Source of the DNA: Polytrichum commune
Lineage: Eukaryota > Streptophyta > Polytrichopsida > Polytrichales > Polytrichaceae
Reading direction: 5' to 3'
Length of the DNA stretch: 60,000 nt
Assembly (NCBI GenBank): GCA_950295325.1
Contig: OX485803.1
Span: 43,851,554 to 43,911,553, forward strand
Below, in pieces: positions 23,701 through 33,950 of the stretch. The first letter of the stretch is position 1. The number at the start of each line of letters is the position of its first letter. The notes under the pieces were generated by a model. It ran no database searches. It saw nothing but the letters and a program-made list of their open reading frames with translations, and was not told the origin of the DNA. Both the position numbers and the translations under genes were made by a program.

Positions 23701-24404
23701 AATTTCGCTTTCCCAACAATGTGGAGTATGAATTTTGGTTTTGCCCTGACGACATCAAACGTTGTGTGAGTGGCAGTATGAAGAAATATGTGTTGGACTG
23801 GCCCATAGTACCCAACACGTGGCCGGTGAAGATAGGTACCAATCTATCGCGAGAGGAGGTTTTGGCACTTGAAGATGTTGGGTTTCAACTACAGCAGAGG
23901 GAGGCATTGTCCCCTCGTCGTAGGCTTTCAACAATCGCAACTCTTCCCATCCCTCGCTTGCATTTTTCTATGCCACCAAACCCGGACGCCCACCCTACAT
24001 TCAGGTTTGGGAAGACAGTGCGTCGTAATCCAACAGCATCACTAGCAGATCACAAAAACAAATGGGAGAGCGCCGGACTCATGGAGGGTTACTATGTGGT
24101 TGGCGTCATTGCCATTCCATATCCGGGCTTTGGAGTGATAATCAACATTGTCTCCAAACAGGATATCACCTACCATGTCACAATTGGCGACATCCCGCAT
24201 TGTACATGCCCGGATTTCACGAAAATGTCCTCTCATGCATTGGGAAAGAAAGGAAAATGAGTGTATTGTAAACATCTTTATTATGTGTTTAGATTTTTGT
24301 GCAAGGTGGATTACGAGAGTGACAAGTTCATTCATGCACCTACATATACCTATAACGAGGTCATGCGACTACTTGAACTTGCTGGTATTGTAGAGTGTGA
24401 GTAG
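20797..24404 (+). pseudogene. MULE-type transposase with WRKY-GCM1-like and SWIM zinc fingers, interrupted
   Basis: The best start is ATGGCT at 20797, in frame with the long frame from 20890 but separated from it by TAA at 20872-20874. The N-terminal part ends in a Cys/His-rich block at about 21573-22000 (CDGHPWC, RRSTCAGHLQCPNDYC, GTCHESLDMAYQ) of the WRKY-GCM1 kind known from MULE transposases. After a frameshift at about 22015-22040 comes a DDE-like core: FDHVKRL, a CCDMQSED segment, then FMTDSAQANW, then CLFHW, the C-x2-H seen after the second Asp of MULEs. A 106-bp GT-AG intron (22932-23037) joins LL to DMTIEE in phase. A second frameshift lies at about 23600-23650. The C-terminus has CTCPDF and CKHLYYVF, a SWIM finger (CxC...CxH), split by TGA at 24258-24260 where Trp is expected. 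With two nonsense codons and two frameshifts, it is inactive. Confidence 0.8.
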
Positions 24405-24614
24405 TATTGCAAATGGTCTATTAAGTACCATATATTTGAATGTCAAAATATGACATGTTTTGGTTTGGATTTTTATAATAAAAATTAGCAATGGGCTGGA
24501 AGTATTTCAAATGATTCAGTAACTTCATTTCTATTTAGACTACGACCCAACCGTGAGCGGTTTGATTGATTGACATGGATAAATAATAACAAGTTTCTAA
24601 AAATAAAAAATAAT

Positions 24615-25549
24615 CAGGGTTGTCTATTGTGTCGTGACGGAGGGTAATCCCGACATAATGTCGTGCCGTCACGACACGTATCCGTCACGACATTATGACG
24701 GATGATGTCTTTATCCTGCCGGACTTGAATTTTACTGAATTTTTTGTGTATTTACATTACCCCATTGCGGACATGTAGGAGTTACGATGTCCATGTGTAA
24801 TGACATGTCAGCAAAGTAGAGGTAAAGTGGGGAATAAAATTACTAGCGCCCGTCCGCCCTCCCGTCCGCCCCCCGTACCCTAACCCCGCTCCCTTAGCCC
24901 ATTAACATGTTCCCTAACCCGTTCCCTACGTTCCCTCCCGTCCGACCCCCCCGTCCGACCTTTTCCCGTCCTCCCTTTTCCCGTCCGACCCTCCTGTCCG
25001 ACCCTCCCCCCCGTCCGACCCCCCGTCCTCCCTCCCGTTCCCCTCCCCCGTTCCCCTCCCCCGTTCCCCTCCCCCGTTCCCCTAATCTCGTTCCCATCCA
25101 TCCCGTCCTATCCAAACCTCCTAAACCCACTCCCATCCCCCGCTCCCCACGTTCCCACACGCTCCCCGCGTTCCCCCCCGTCCGCCCCCCCCCCCCCCCC
25201 CCCGTTCCCACTTACCTTCCCGTCCTCCCCGTCCTCCCCCCCCCGTCCGACCCTCTCCCCCGTCCGACCTACACCCTCCTTAGTAATATTTTATTACTTT
25301 GATTTTAACAAAATGGTAAACACAATGGCAAAATGGTTTACATGCCAAGGGAAATATGCACATCCACGTCGGCATTTTTTGCCACATAGGACGCCACCTT
25401 GGCAAGAAGGTAAGTATTTTACCCACCCTACTAGGTTGACCCTAGTTTGACCCTACGAGGAGCCTATTGTGTCGTGACGGAGGGGTCCGACCCAACACGA
25501 CGCGTCATGACGGCACGACCCCGTCATGACGTTGCGATAGACAACCCTG
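24615..25549. mobile_element. Non-autonomous hAT-like element with C-rich core
   Basis: The termini are CAGGGTTGTCTAT and, read in reverse from the right, the same CAGGGTTGTCTAT. Next to each lie further inverted blocks of GTCGTGACG/GTCATGACG type. The direct repeat AAAATAAT (8 bp) flanks it at 24607-24614 and 25550-25557, the hAT length. The core at about 24844-25280 consists of CCGTCCGACC and CCGTTCCC repeats with a run of 19 C at 25185-25203, so the plus strand there is nearly free of G. There is no real coding capacity. It is nested in the large MULE. Confidence 0.85.
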
Positions 25550-25557
25550 AAAATAAT

Positions 25558-25741
25558 TGAGAAGATTCTACGCACATCCACGTAATAACGTCTTCTTGGT
25601 ATCCGCCTATAGATTATTCCTGCTTTATCACTAGCTGAATTTGGGATAGCACTAGTCAATGTAACCAACCGGATTCGAACCCGGGTTGATACAGACCTAA
25701 TACCAGTCTCTTACACAACTCGCATCCACAGGCGGATGTCT
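25558..25741 (-). mobile_element. tRNA-derived SINE, copy 2
   Basis: The reverse complement starts GACATCCGCCTGTGGATGCG and contains GGGTTCGAATCC (B box) and GGTTGGTTACATTGACTAGT, matching the copy at 19844-20035. Its 3' end borders the right duplication of the hAT-like element, so the hAT-like insertion lies in or next to the SINE tail. Confidence 0.75.
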
Positions 25742-25794
25742 CAAAACCTAGTAGTTACCTACATATTGACTATTTCTAATATCTAATTTCCTTT

Positions 25795-26040
25795 CATTTG
25801 TAGATTCTGGGCCTTAACTCAACCCGTGAGCAGTTTGAGTGGCTCACAATTATGGCACCTACATGTACGTATAATGAGGTTATGCACCTACTTGAGCTTG
25901 ATGGTGTTGTGGAATGTGAGTAGTTGTGCAAGTGTTGGTTGTAACTACATGTATAAGGATGTCAATAAATGACATGTATTGGTTTGGATTATTATAATAA
26001 AAATCAGCAATGAATTGAAAGTGTTTTAAATGATCCATGG
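25795..26040 (+). pseudogene. Duplicated last exon and 3' region of the transposase
   Basis: From a plausible acceptor (TTTCATTTGTAG at about 25791-25802) the frame runs to TAG at about 25923 and encodes APTCTYNEVM and VECE. The transposase end at about 24337-24404 encodes APTYTYNEVM and VECE. The similarity continues past the stop (ATGACATGTWTTGGTTTGGA, 'ataataaaaat.agcaatg'). The intact last exon would thus exist twice, about 1.5 kb apart, separated by the hAT-like element and the SINE. The cause may be a local duplication. This copy lacks the SWIM cysteines. Confidence 0.6.
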
Positions 26041-26129
26041 AAATAGGGCCCTTTCACTTGTGCTTCATTTAAAATATTGGCAATTTACAATTGAAAATGT
26101 GCAATTAATTTGTCAAAATTTTGGTTGTG

Positions 26130-26253
26130 TACCCTAAACCCGTGTGTCTTTACTAAATTTGGAATCATTGCTCATATGTTACTGCTCATTGCTCATGTGT
26201 TATTGCTCACCGCTCACCGCTCACTGCTCATCGCTCATAAGATAGCTTCCCTC
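26130..26253 (-). repeat. Right terminal inverted repeat with 7-bp subterminal repeats
   Basis: Between 26168 and 26253 the plus strand shows repeated GCTCATT/GCTCACC/GCTCATC units ending in CGCTCATAAGATAGC. This is the reverse of the left end. The final bases CTTCCCTC abut the direct repeat at 26254. Confidence 0.8.
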
Positions 26254-26263
26254 GATGGATGCC
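26254..26263. repeat. Right 10-bp target-site duplication
   Basis: GATGGATGCC is identical to 13656-13665. Confidence 0.85.
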
Positions 26264-26956
26264 TTAGGTCATGGCCAGATCATAGTGGACACTTTGACCC
26301 ATGAAAGTACTAAGACCCAATTCACTTTCTATTTGGGGAAGTTTTATAGTTTGTTTTTTGATCCGGCACACTGGTGGTGGTTGGAGCATATTCTTTTCCT
26401 AGCATATTTGTCCAGATTTGGAAGATTGCGTTCACTGAGTGGTTTGAGCTCTTTGAGCCTATTGCAACAAATTGGAAGAACTCTATTCCCCCTTTACTTG
26501 CTACTGGGTGGAATGACAATTCACACAAATTCATGGCATGGAAAGTAGTTGTTTTCCTATAACTTGCCTAATGTGGTGCCCTACTTTTAGATTTTACGTG
26601 GACAATTAACCTCTATATGTGGGTAGAATACTAGTTTCCACAATTTTACCTACATATAGATCTTGAGAGGCACGCATTAACTCCCTCTAAACTCATAGGA
26701 CCTTGCATTTATTAAACACAATCTTGATGGGTGAGGCACCCATAAAGATGTTGGCATGTAGGATAGCCCGTATTGAATTAGGTAGCCAAGGTGACATATT
26801 CTCTTTAACACAATATTCATTAAAATGAGAGTTTTTCAATGAATTGAGAGTACATAAAGCAAACTATTAATCCAAGAATGAAATGAAAACCCCTGGAAAG
26901 TTGTAGAGTACAAGTAAAAAAATAACATTTGATTTTCCGCCATAAATTCCGCCATA
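26264..26956. other. No gene recognised
   Basis: A plus-strand frame at 26374-26562 is rich in aromatic residues (W and F) but has no identifiable family. The DNA directly flanking the transposon does not read as one gene when the two sides are compared. Confidence 0.35.
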
Positions 26957-27189
26957 GTTTCCATTAAAATGAGAGTATGTTAAGTTGGGAAATCGACTAA
27001 TTTAGGTCGACTCAACCTAAATTGACTAACATATTGTCCTCATTTAGGTCGACTCAACCTAAATTGACAACATAATGTCCTCATTTAGGTCGACTCAACC
27101 TAAATTGACAAAATATTGTCCTCATTTAGGTCGGCTCAACCTAAATGAGTCGATTTCCTAGCTTAACATACTCTCATTTTAATGGAAAC
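26957..27189. mobile_element. TA-flanked fold-back MITE with internal 41-bp tandem repeat
   Basis: The ends are GTTTCCATTAAAATGAGAG inward to AAATCGAC, and the exact inverse at the right. TA borders both ends (26955-26956 and 27190-27191). The middle (about 27002-27150) holds four units of about 41 bp built on TTTAGGTCGACTCAACCTAA and 'attgtcctca'. The unit itself is nearly palindromic. There is no coding capacity. TA flanks suggest a Tc1/mariner-type mover. Confidence 0.75.
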
Positions 27190-28139
27190 TACACGTCTGA
27201 AGTATAATCTAGTATTTATCAACCTAACATGACTTTTAGGTGTCCAAATGGCCAATATTATATTGAGAGGATCCCACTCTCTCAAAATATTGAATATCGT
27301 GTTCTTTCTCTCTAAGTGATCGCATAGACAATAGAACCTAGAATAATAAATACGTTTTAAGCATATAGTGCACACATTCTAATCTCATCACAAAACATGT
27401 CTTTTTGATGTCCATTCTTGACTACAAACCTTGTCATATATAACTCGAATACACATGTTCCAACCAAGAAGAGTGACCACGTAAATCCCACATACCTTGG
27501 ACCAACATTGAGTTGGTTTTGTAACCACTTCAAGCAAACTCGTTTATCTCAAACAATGGCAAAAGTTTACTGCATTTGATTCCCTCCGGTGAGAGGGTTA
27601 CGTGTTGTTTGAAAACCTACCACCAATGATCCACCCAATCATAGTGGATGTTATTCAGGTGAACTGGATGTGTTCAACCAACCATATGGGGACCTAGGGG
27701 CTTGTCCATGGGGGAGATAGGTGCCAACCAACTTGTCCACACCCATTCAAGGTGTTCACCTTTGAAAGAAGATAGTATTCATCAGGGACCCTCATAATGC
27801 CCATATCATGATTACATACACACTTGGACCAACTTGAAAATGAAGCAACACCATAGTTCACGACGGTGGCAACGTCGGAACCATCTTTCTATCTGTATGT
27901 ATTATTTGGAAATGTGATTTGATGTTGTTGAATGAGCTGCAATGAAAACCAAAATGCCCCCATACAGAGACATTCAATGGTAAGGGAATCTCATGTTCCG
28001 TTCATAACTAATGTTGATGAAAGTTGATCGTGAATTCCTTGGTGACATTCTTCTGGATTTACATTTGCTAACATCTTGACACAAGTCCCACAACAATCCA
28101 ATGATACAGTTACATAGGGTTGGAAGTGCCCACCAGTGA
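27190..28139. other. No gene recognised
   Basis: Only short open frames, with no repeats clearly tied to others in the window. Confidence 0.4.
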
Positions 28140-28420
28140 TTGGGGAGAGTTTTGGGCATAACTGGTTGAGATCCTAGTGTTTGCAAGTCCAACCGCTTAC
28201 ATGTTGACATCCTCCGGTTTTCCTTCAATAAATTGGGGGTATATTCTTCTATAGATTCCTCTAAAATGATGGTAATTTTCCTGCAGTCTCCAACTTCAAC
28301 CGGTTATTCCTCAATTTCAACCAGTTATTCCTCAATTTCAACTGGTTATTCCTCAAATTCAACCGGTTCACCTGTAACTAACTGCCGGTTCTCCAGCCAC
28401 ATAGGTGTCTACAAGAGGCG
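28140..28420 (+). repeat. Dispersed repeat family A, copy 2 (fullest copy)
   Basis: It contains 'gatcctagtgtttgcaagtc', ATGTTGACATCCTCCGG and a run of four TCAACCGGTTATTCCTCAA-type units (about 28300-28370), then a GCCGGTTCTCC end. The inverted copies at 52085-52320 and 55946-56185 contain the same order in reverse. Confidence 0.7.
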
Positions 28421-28831
28421 CACACACCCGACCTTAAGCAACAGCCATCTGGGGCGTCCTGTGATGGACCAGCTCCTGGTTAGATTACATTTGAAGACAT
28501 GATCCCACATTAATGAATGCTGCAGGGGAATAACTGATTAAGTTATGACAAGACTTCAAATGCGGCCCAACTCTTCTTATTGGACACATAAGGGCCACTT
28601 AGACACACGAGCCAAGAGCCGTGACCATCAAATTATTGTGAGAGCCAAAAGGAAAGTGTCCAAAGGCCGTTCCAACACACCTCCAAAATCATGGAGTGTG
28701 GTGACGGATCTCCAAGTGTAGTGTGAAACCATACGTGACTGGTTCCTCAACCAAATGCTATTTCATTGGTTTTTTTTATTAATTTGGGTCCTCACACATG
28801 ATAAATTGGGATAAATCAATGGTTGTGAGCG

Positions 28832-29107
28832 TTCGGAGTGCCATGGTCTCCTGACGGTTTTGTGTTAGGCCTACCTCCAAGAGGTGGTTTGTTGAAAATA
28901 GTCCACGTGACCATGGAAAATGATCCATTTGATGCCATGTAGGAATCCACGTAGACTTTACATCCATCTTGCATTCACATACTCTGTTGGTCCCTCAAGC
29001 GTAGTGTGAAGTGAATGTGGACTAGTTTTGCGATTTCCACCAATGAGAGTGCTTGAAGTGTAATGGTCACTGGCTCTCAATCTTGTGTGTGAAGTGGCCC
29101 TAAGATA
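28832..29107 (+). repeat. Dispersed direct repeat R1, copy 2
   Basis: Collinear with 1128-1407. The two are about 27.7 kb apart in the same orientation, with enough differences to suggest old insertions. They do not bound a recognisable single element. Confidence 0.6.
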
Positions 29108-29229
29108 GAGGCATCTAATATTGATCAGGTCCCCAAAACCGAGAGGAAGACTACCTTAGCAACCAACAACGAAGCTTTCCAATACCGTGATTTTTGGATG
29201 TATTTGCTCAAATTGGTTTGGACCTTGGA

Positions 29230-29880
29230 CAACTAACCAACTAATTCAACTATTAGTTAATTAGTTGCCTTGCGTAACTATAGTTGTTCACGATGTGACT
29301 TGTCAAAAAATCTAGTTAACTATAGTTATATCTAATTAACTAAAGTTGAGCGCAACTAGATATAACTATATATAAACTGGATATAAAGGTCACTAGATAT
29401 AACTATAGTTATATGTAGTTGGAAATTTTGTTGTAGTGTGGTAGTGTCACTAGTGTGGTATCGAGGTCAACGTGCTCCTGAAGATGAACAAAGATTTACT
29501 CAGTTATGACGTATTTGAGGTAGTCAAACTTAACTCGTAATGGGAGCCTTTAATTTTCAAGCAACCAGCTATGCCGGAATACAACACCAACGATGAAGAC
29601 AACGACAACATCGAGGCAAATGATGAATATGAGGCTTAATGTTCATATTTAATAGCTACAATTGACTATATTTTTTCTTAAAACTTAATCATTTCAATTA
29701 ACTATAGTCAGACTTGTTTGAATTTTTTCTAGTTAACATAGTTTTTCTTGAATTTGGTCTAGATTTTTCCTAGTTAATTATAGTTGTTCTTCAAATTGGT
29801 TTGAAATTTTTTTTATTAACTATAGTTATTCCCTAAAATGTATTGAAAAAGATCTAGTTACAGTAACTATGGTTATTTTG
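29230..29880. repeat. Cluster of AACTATAGTT-type short palindromes
   Basis: The string TAACTATAGTT, or close variants, recurs many times at about 29250-29420 and 29650-29880. At 29402-29440 the sequence ends in AAATTTTGTTGTAGTG, which resembles the right terminus of a CACTA element, but no matching left end was found. Confidence 0.5.
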
Positions 29881-30099
29881 GCAGTTGTCCAAGGTCTGAA
29901 TTGGTTATGTGTTCAGCATGATGGTTGCTTGCAGTATGAGGTGGCAGTTGTGGTTGTTTAATGTCAGCTGGATACTTTACAAAGACTTCAACTAATATCG
30001 GTATTCGGTTAATGGGTGTGTTGGTTTGCCAATCCGAGTAAGCTTTGGTTGTGGTCACTTCAGCATCAAGGCCAGTCCTGCGCTTTCGTTCCATGAATA

Positions 30100-30960
30100 A
30101 CAAGTTCTGGGATGTTTTGGAATCAGTTTTGGGGCTTCAGATGGGTGGGATGTCAAAGTTGGTGAATGCGGTATAATTGCAAGGGGGGAACATATACACA
30201 TCATTCGCAGTTTAGTTCATGCGCAGGGTGAATTCGTGGCCATTCGGGCAAACAGTTTGCTTCAAATTCTCATCTCATGCCAACAATCTGCAAGTCGGCG
30301 ATGTGCAGATGATGGTTTGATGTAGGATTAATGAAACTCTTTTTGATTCAGTCATCAACGCCCGTTCTTGCATGAAAGCCGCAATCTGCGTTACTTCATG
30401 TGCATTAAACTAACTACATTGTGGTCTTGAAATTTCGCAGCCATGAGGAGTTCAAACGACCCAGATTTCAAAACTAAATTCATGGGCCCAGGCGGAGATG
30501 ATGTGCTTCATCCTGAATCAGGAGGTGCACTACAGCTTTGAAGATCAGGAATGGCATTCAAACAGCGGCAGTAGCAGCTCAGACGAGGAGATCGATCCTT
30601 CCGGCCAAGCTCTTGACTACCACCTCCCTGACGAGGTCCAGGACTAGCGAAGGTAGCAAATCAGGCGTGGTGTACTCAAGCGGCGTCACAATTGGGTGTT
30701 GGAAGTGGACCGCATGTAAGTTTCCGAGGTGGATTGCTGGAGTTGAAGCCTCGATGTGGATCACAAGTCCGGAGGTCGTCGTGGCAGAGACGAATTTTGT
30801 TGTTGGGCATCGGCAAGTCACCCAAAGGGTGACAATTTTACACCCACCCCCAACGCAAAGGATCGCATCTCCCGGGCATTAGGCTGCCAAAGCATCTGGG
30901 CCGTGGGGGCATGCATACCTCAAGGTGGAAATAACACAGCTATGCAGTAGCCAACTCTCA
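30100..30960 (+). other. GC-richer segment, possibly a decayed gene
   Basis: The base composition differs from the AT-rich surroundings. A possible intron (GTAGGATT at about 30321 to TTTCGCAG at about 30440) precedes an ATG-led frame (MRSSNDPDFKTKF). In a second frame, HSNSGSSSSDEEIDP and then LDYHLPDEVQD look like an acidic coding stretch (about 30520-30645). The frames do not join without indels. The family was not recognised. Confidence 0.25.
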
Positions 30961-31489
30961 CTCCTGCCTACAGAGCACATACTGTTTCAGAAGACATGAC
31001 CCACGAGGGTAGTAAGGTAGAAATACCATAACCCGTGAAAATAAGGTGATTTGCATTGAAGATCTGCTCTGACAATCATGAGATAATTCTCCAAGATAGA
31101 CGGCAAGGATTCATGAAGAATGCAAGTTGTTTCATATTTTTCTGCCCTATACAGAAAATGCTACAATTTTTCAAAGTGGAAAGTTGTCCAACCCCCTACT
31201 CGTTCGCTAGATTCTCCCTACACCAAACACGGTACTCCGCATTTCCATACAAAACATCGTCTAAATCGGCTACCTCATGAGTACATTAACACTTGACTCC
31301 CATTAGCTACACTAAGTGTACACGCATTGAAGTTGCCGCCGAGCCATGATTGGTTTTAGAAATGGCACTTCACCATTATGACGGCGGTCTAGTGCACGGC
31401 TAGAGGGTGGTTAACGGGTTATGGTATTTCTACCTTAATGGTCAAGGCCAAAGGTCACAGAGCCACAGACCAAAGCAATGAAAGAATGG

Positions 31490-32000
31490 AAACTGGAGTG
31501 ATCGGCAATTGAAGGAAGGCCTTGTGGTGGTCTACAATGGGTGGAGTGTGCGGAGAGAAGCGAAAACTTACCAAATTCCATACTCCAGCTTCAGAGATTG
31601 GTGCCATGGCATGCCCAAATCCACATGGGGTCGAAGGGAGTTTTAACTGTAGAGGGGAAGAACAACTTGTCATATATCTCGTGTGAATGTGCGACATGGA
31701 CTATGGGTTAACCCCAACTACACTGAAGATGAAGGTTTACGAGATCATGAAAACAAGATGGGCCTCATTAAATAATGTCAATCTTGGCGTTGGGTGGATG
31801 AGGTGGTGGAAGTTGTGGCATCCTGAATTCACTATTCACTCTTCACAGGGGTTGGATTTTGCTAGGGCACATGGTCTGAGTGTAGAAAATGTCGAGGCAT
31901 TTTACAACAATCTCGCATCTCTCTATGACTTGCATCAGTGCCTGCCCACGCGCATTTGGAACTACAACAAGTCTGGTGCTCAAGCATGTAAGATGTTACA
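31490..32000 (+). pseudogene. pogo/CENP-B-like DDE transposase fragment
   Basis: A broken plus-strand reading starts near 31501 with LKEGLVVVYNGWSVRREAKTY, then IPYSSFRDWCHGM, the helix-turn-helix style N-terminus of this family. A frame shift later (31687-31998) it reads RWASLNNVNLGVGWMRWWKL, then RIWNYNKSGAQACK. In plant pogo/Tc5-like transposases with HTH-CENPB and DDE_1 domains, a similar segment (GVGWLRWWKxRHPEL, then RIWNCDESGxQ) leads into the first catalytic Asp. Here that Asp-Glu pair appears as N-K, so the copy is dead. The rest of the catalytic domain is missing. Recognition rests on these motifs. Confidence 0.55.
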
Positions 32001-33950
32001 ACCAACTCCAATCAACCAAAATACAACTCAATCCATACTTAAATGGTGAGCTTGGTGATTGTGTGACATGATACCATTAATGTGGTGTGTTAATGGACTC
32101 ACCATGGCAATGTGTAGGCCGAAATGGAGGTGGATGAGTCATTGCGCAAATTGGAACCGAGCATGTGCAAAGTTTTGATTTTTCCTAAACAAATCTAGGA
32201 TTCTAACGAGAATAGAACTTTATATGAATTGGAATTCCTAATATAGTAGGTGAGAATAGGCCATGGTCTCGAAATATCATAAACGAGTGATTGTAAAGGT
32301 CATAGTCAGATAGAAATAGGTGAGTACTTTCATATCTAACTGTGTGCAGGAAGGAAGTATGAAAGATCATTTGTTTGTGGAGTGTGGGGGCTGGCAGAAG
32401 TAATTTTTCAACATTGTCGGATCATTAGTTGAACCTTTCTTCTCAAGATAAAAAGAACATCTTGAAGCATATATGAGTGATTCATGCATGCTAAGACAAT
32501 CGTCTGTTGTATGAGGTGATCGACTTACCTCCAGGGAGAATATCCTGGAGTATTATCAATTCCAATTGTAATTCTGTTTCAAGTCACTTATTTAGATCTT
32601 TGTGAAACAATCAGAAGTAATATAATAAATTCATAGTCTTTGCATGAGTATTGAACGCCAAATCGTCTCATGTACTAACTACTGTTTGGGATTGAGAAAA
32701 GTTTGAGAGATTGGTCATTCCATTTGTAAATTTAAAAAAGGGTTGAACACAATCTGTGTTTATAGAATGTCCAATTCGGGTATACTCAGGCCATAGTCTT
32801 GGTTTGAGGAAGCTTAATCCAGGATATTATTGTGATTAGACTATGGTTTGGGATTATAACCCTAATGCTTGAGGTCTCACACAGTGTCACAAGATGAAAA
32901 TGATAACTTGTGGAAACTACTATTAAAGACTGGCTAAGATCACCTTATATGATTGCATCACGTAAGACATGATATCTAAACTCTTCCAATCATCAGTGTC
33001 GCAATCCCGATGGGCTCTTCAATTAGAGTGAGATAATGGATTGTGGTCTGAACTAGCAACCAGGGAAATCCTCAGCAAGCAGATGATGTCTCCTATGATA
33101 TGAATGAAACTATTAGGCAGATCTTTACTTATTGAGTCTCAATCTAATAAGAGGTATGTTTGGAAGGGTTGAGACTTTTTGCCTTCGTAGAAAGGAATAT
33201 GGTGAGGCCATAGTTGTGACATCCAAAAAATAGGTAGGATTGGTTTGCTGACCCTTGACAGGATGGAGCCGAAAGGACAAACCCTCAGAAGATGGGGAGT
33301 CTCGGTAGCCAGTTACTGAGGAGACCAATAGTGTTTAGGTAAAAGACCATGGCCATCCCCTATCATTAAAATCTAAATCAATTAAGAAAGCCTGAGAGTT
33401 CAGGGAGGGCAATTTCATTGGCATTTCAAGTTTTACTAAAATGGATTTAATTAATACCAAACGATTGACTATCCCGAAGTGTCCTTGACTTCGGTAAAAA
33501 GACGAAAATGAGTGACTTCTGCAAGACGATTGACCATGGATGTGCCTATGCTTGTGCACCGCACTTGGTCCCATTAAAAACAATTCACTGCCATACTATT
33601 TCCGGGTAATTAAAGTAAGGTGAGAGATTGTCATGTACTGACATGGAGAGATTTCTAAACTTTTAATTCTCAATCATAATCTAATTGTCATTATAAACCA
33701 TAAATAAAGTGAAATAACCTTGTGTTTTTCTTAATAAAACTTATCAAAGACACCTAGATGATGCCAACAATCACCTTTTAAATCTTTCTTGAGTGTTTCC
33801 TTGGGTTTGTTTGTAACCAAAAACTAAACTACAGGAGTGAACCCCCCGGGGTGAGAACAAACCCAACACTTGAAGGAGGCGTGAGCAATGAAGCTCACTG
33901 AGGTGGCCGCCTGACGAGTCGTAGATCGTGAGGCAGCGCAACGCCTCAAA
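32001..33950. other. No gene recognised
   Basis: AT-rich, with only short frames. Nothing repeats clearly elsewhere in the window. Confidence 0.4.

Larger units (their letters stand above)
13666..26253. mobile_element. Large MULE-type DNA transposon carrying a ParB-methyltransferase gene
   Basis: The 12,588-bp element is defined by a perfect 10-bp flanking duplication and by inverted ends that align without gaps over the first 15 bp and continue into GAGCRRT-rich DNA. It contains two divergent genes: a transposase with a SWIM zinc finger (plus strand) and a multi-exon gene encoding ParB-like and DNA-methyltransferase-like domains (minus strand). Autonomous MULEs often carry a second gene beside the transposase (for example mudrB in MuDR, or vanB/vanC in VANDAL elements), so the layout fits, but this cargo is unlike those. 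Both genes are interrupted, so the copy is probably immobile unless helped in trans. Nested inside are a hAT-like element, two SINE copies and a palindrome array. Superfamily assignment rests on the duplication length, the terminal structure and the transposase domains together. Confidence 0.85.

Noticed and set aside
24880-25302. Proline/arginine-rich (plus) or glycine/arginine-rich (minus) proteins
   Set aside because: Both are artefacts of the C-rich repeat core of the hAT-like element.
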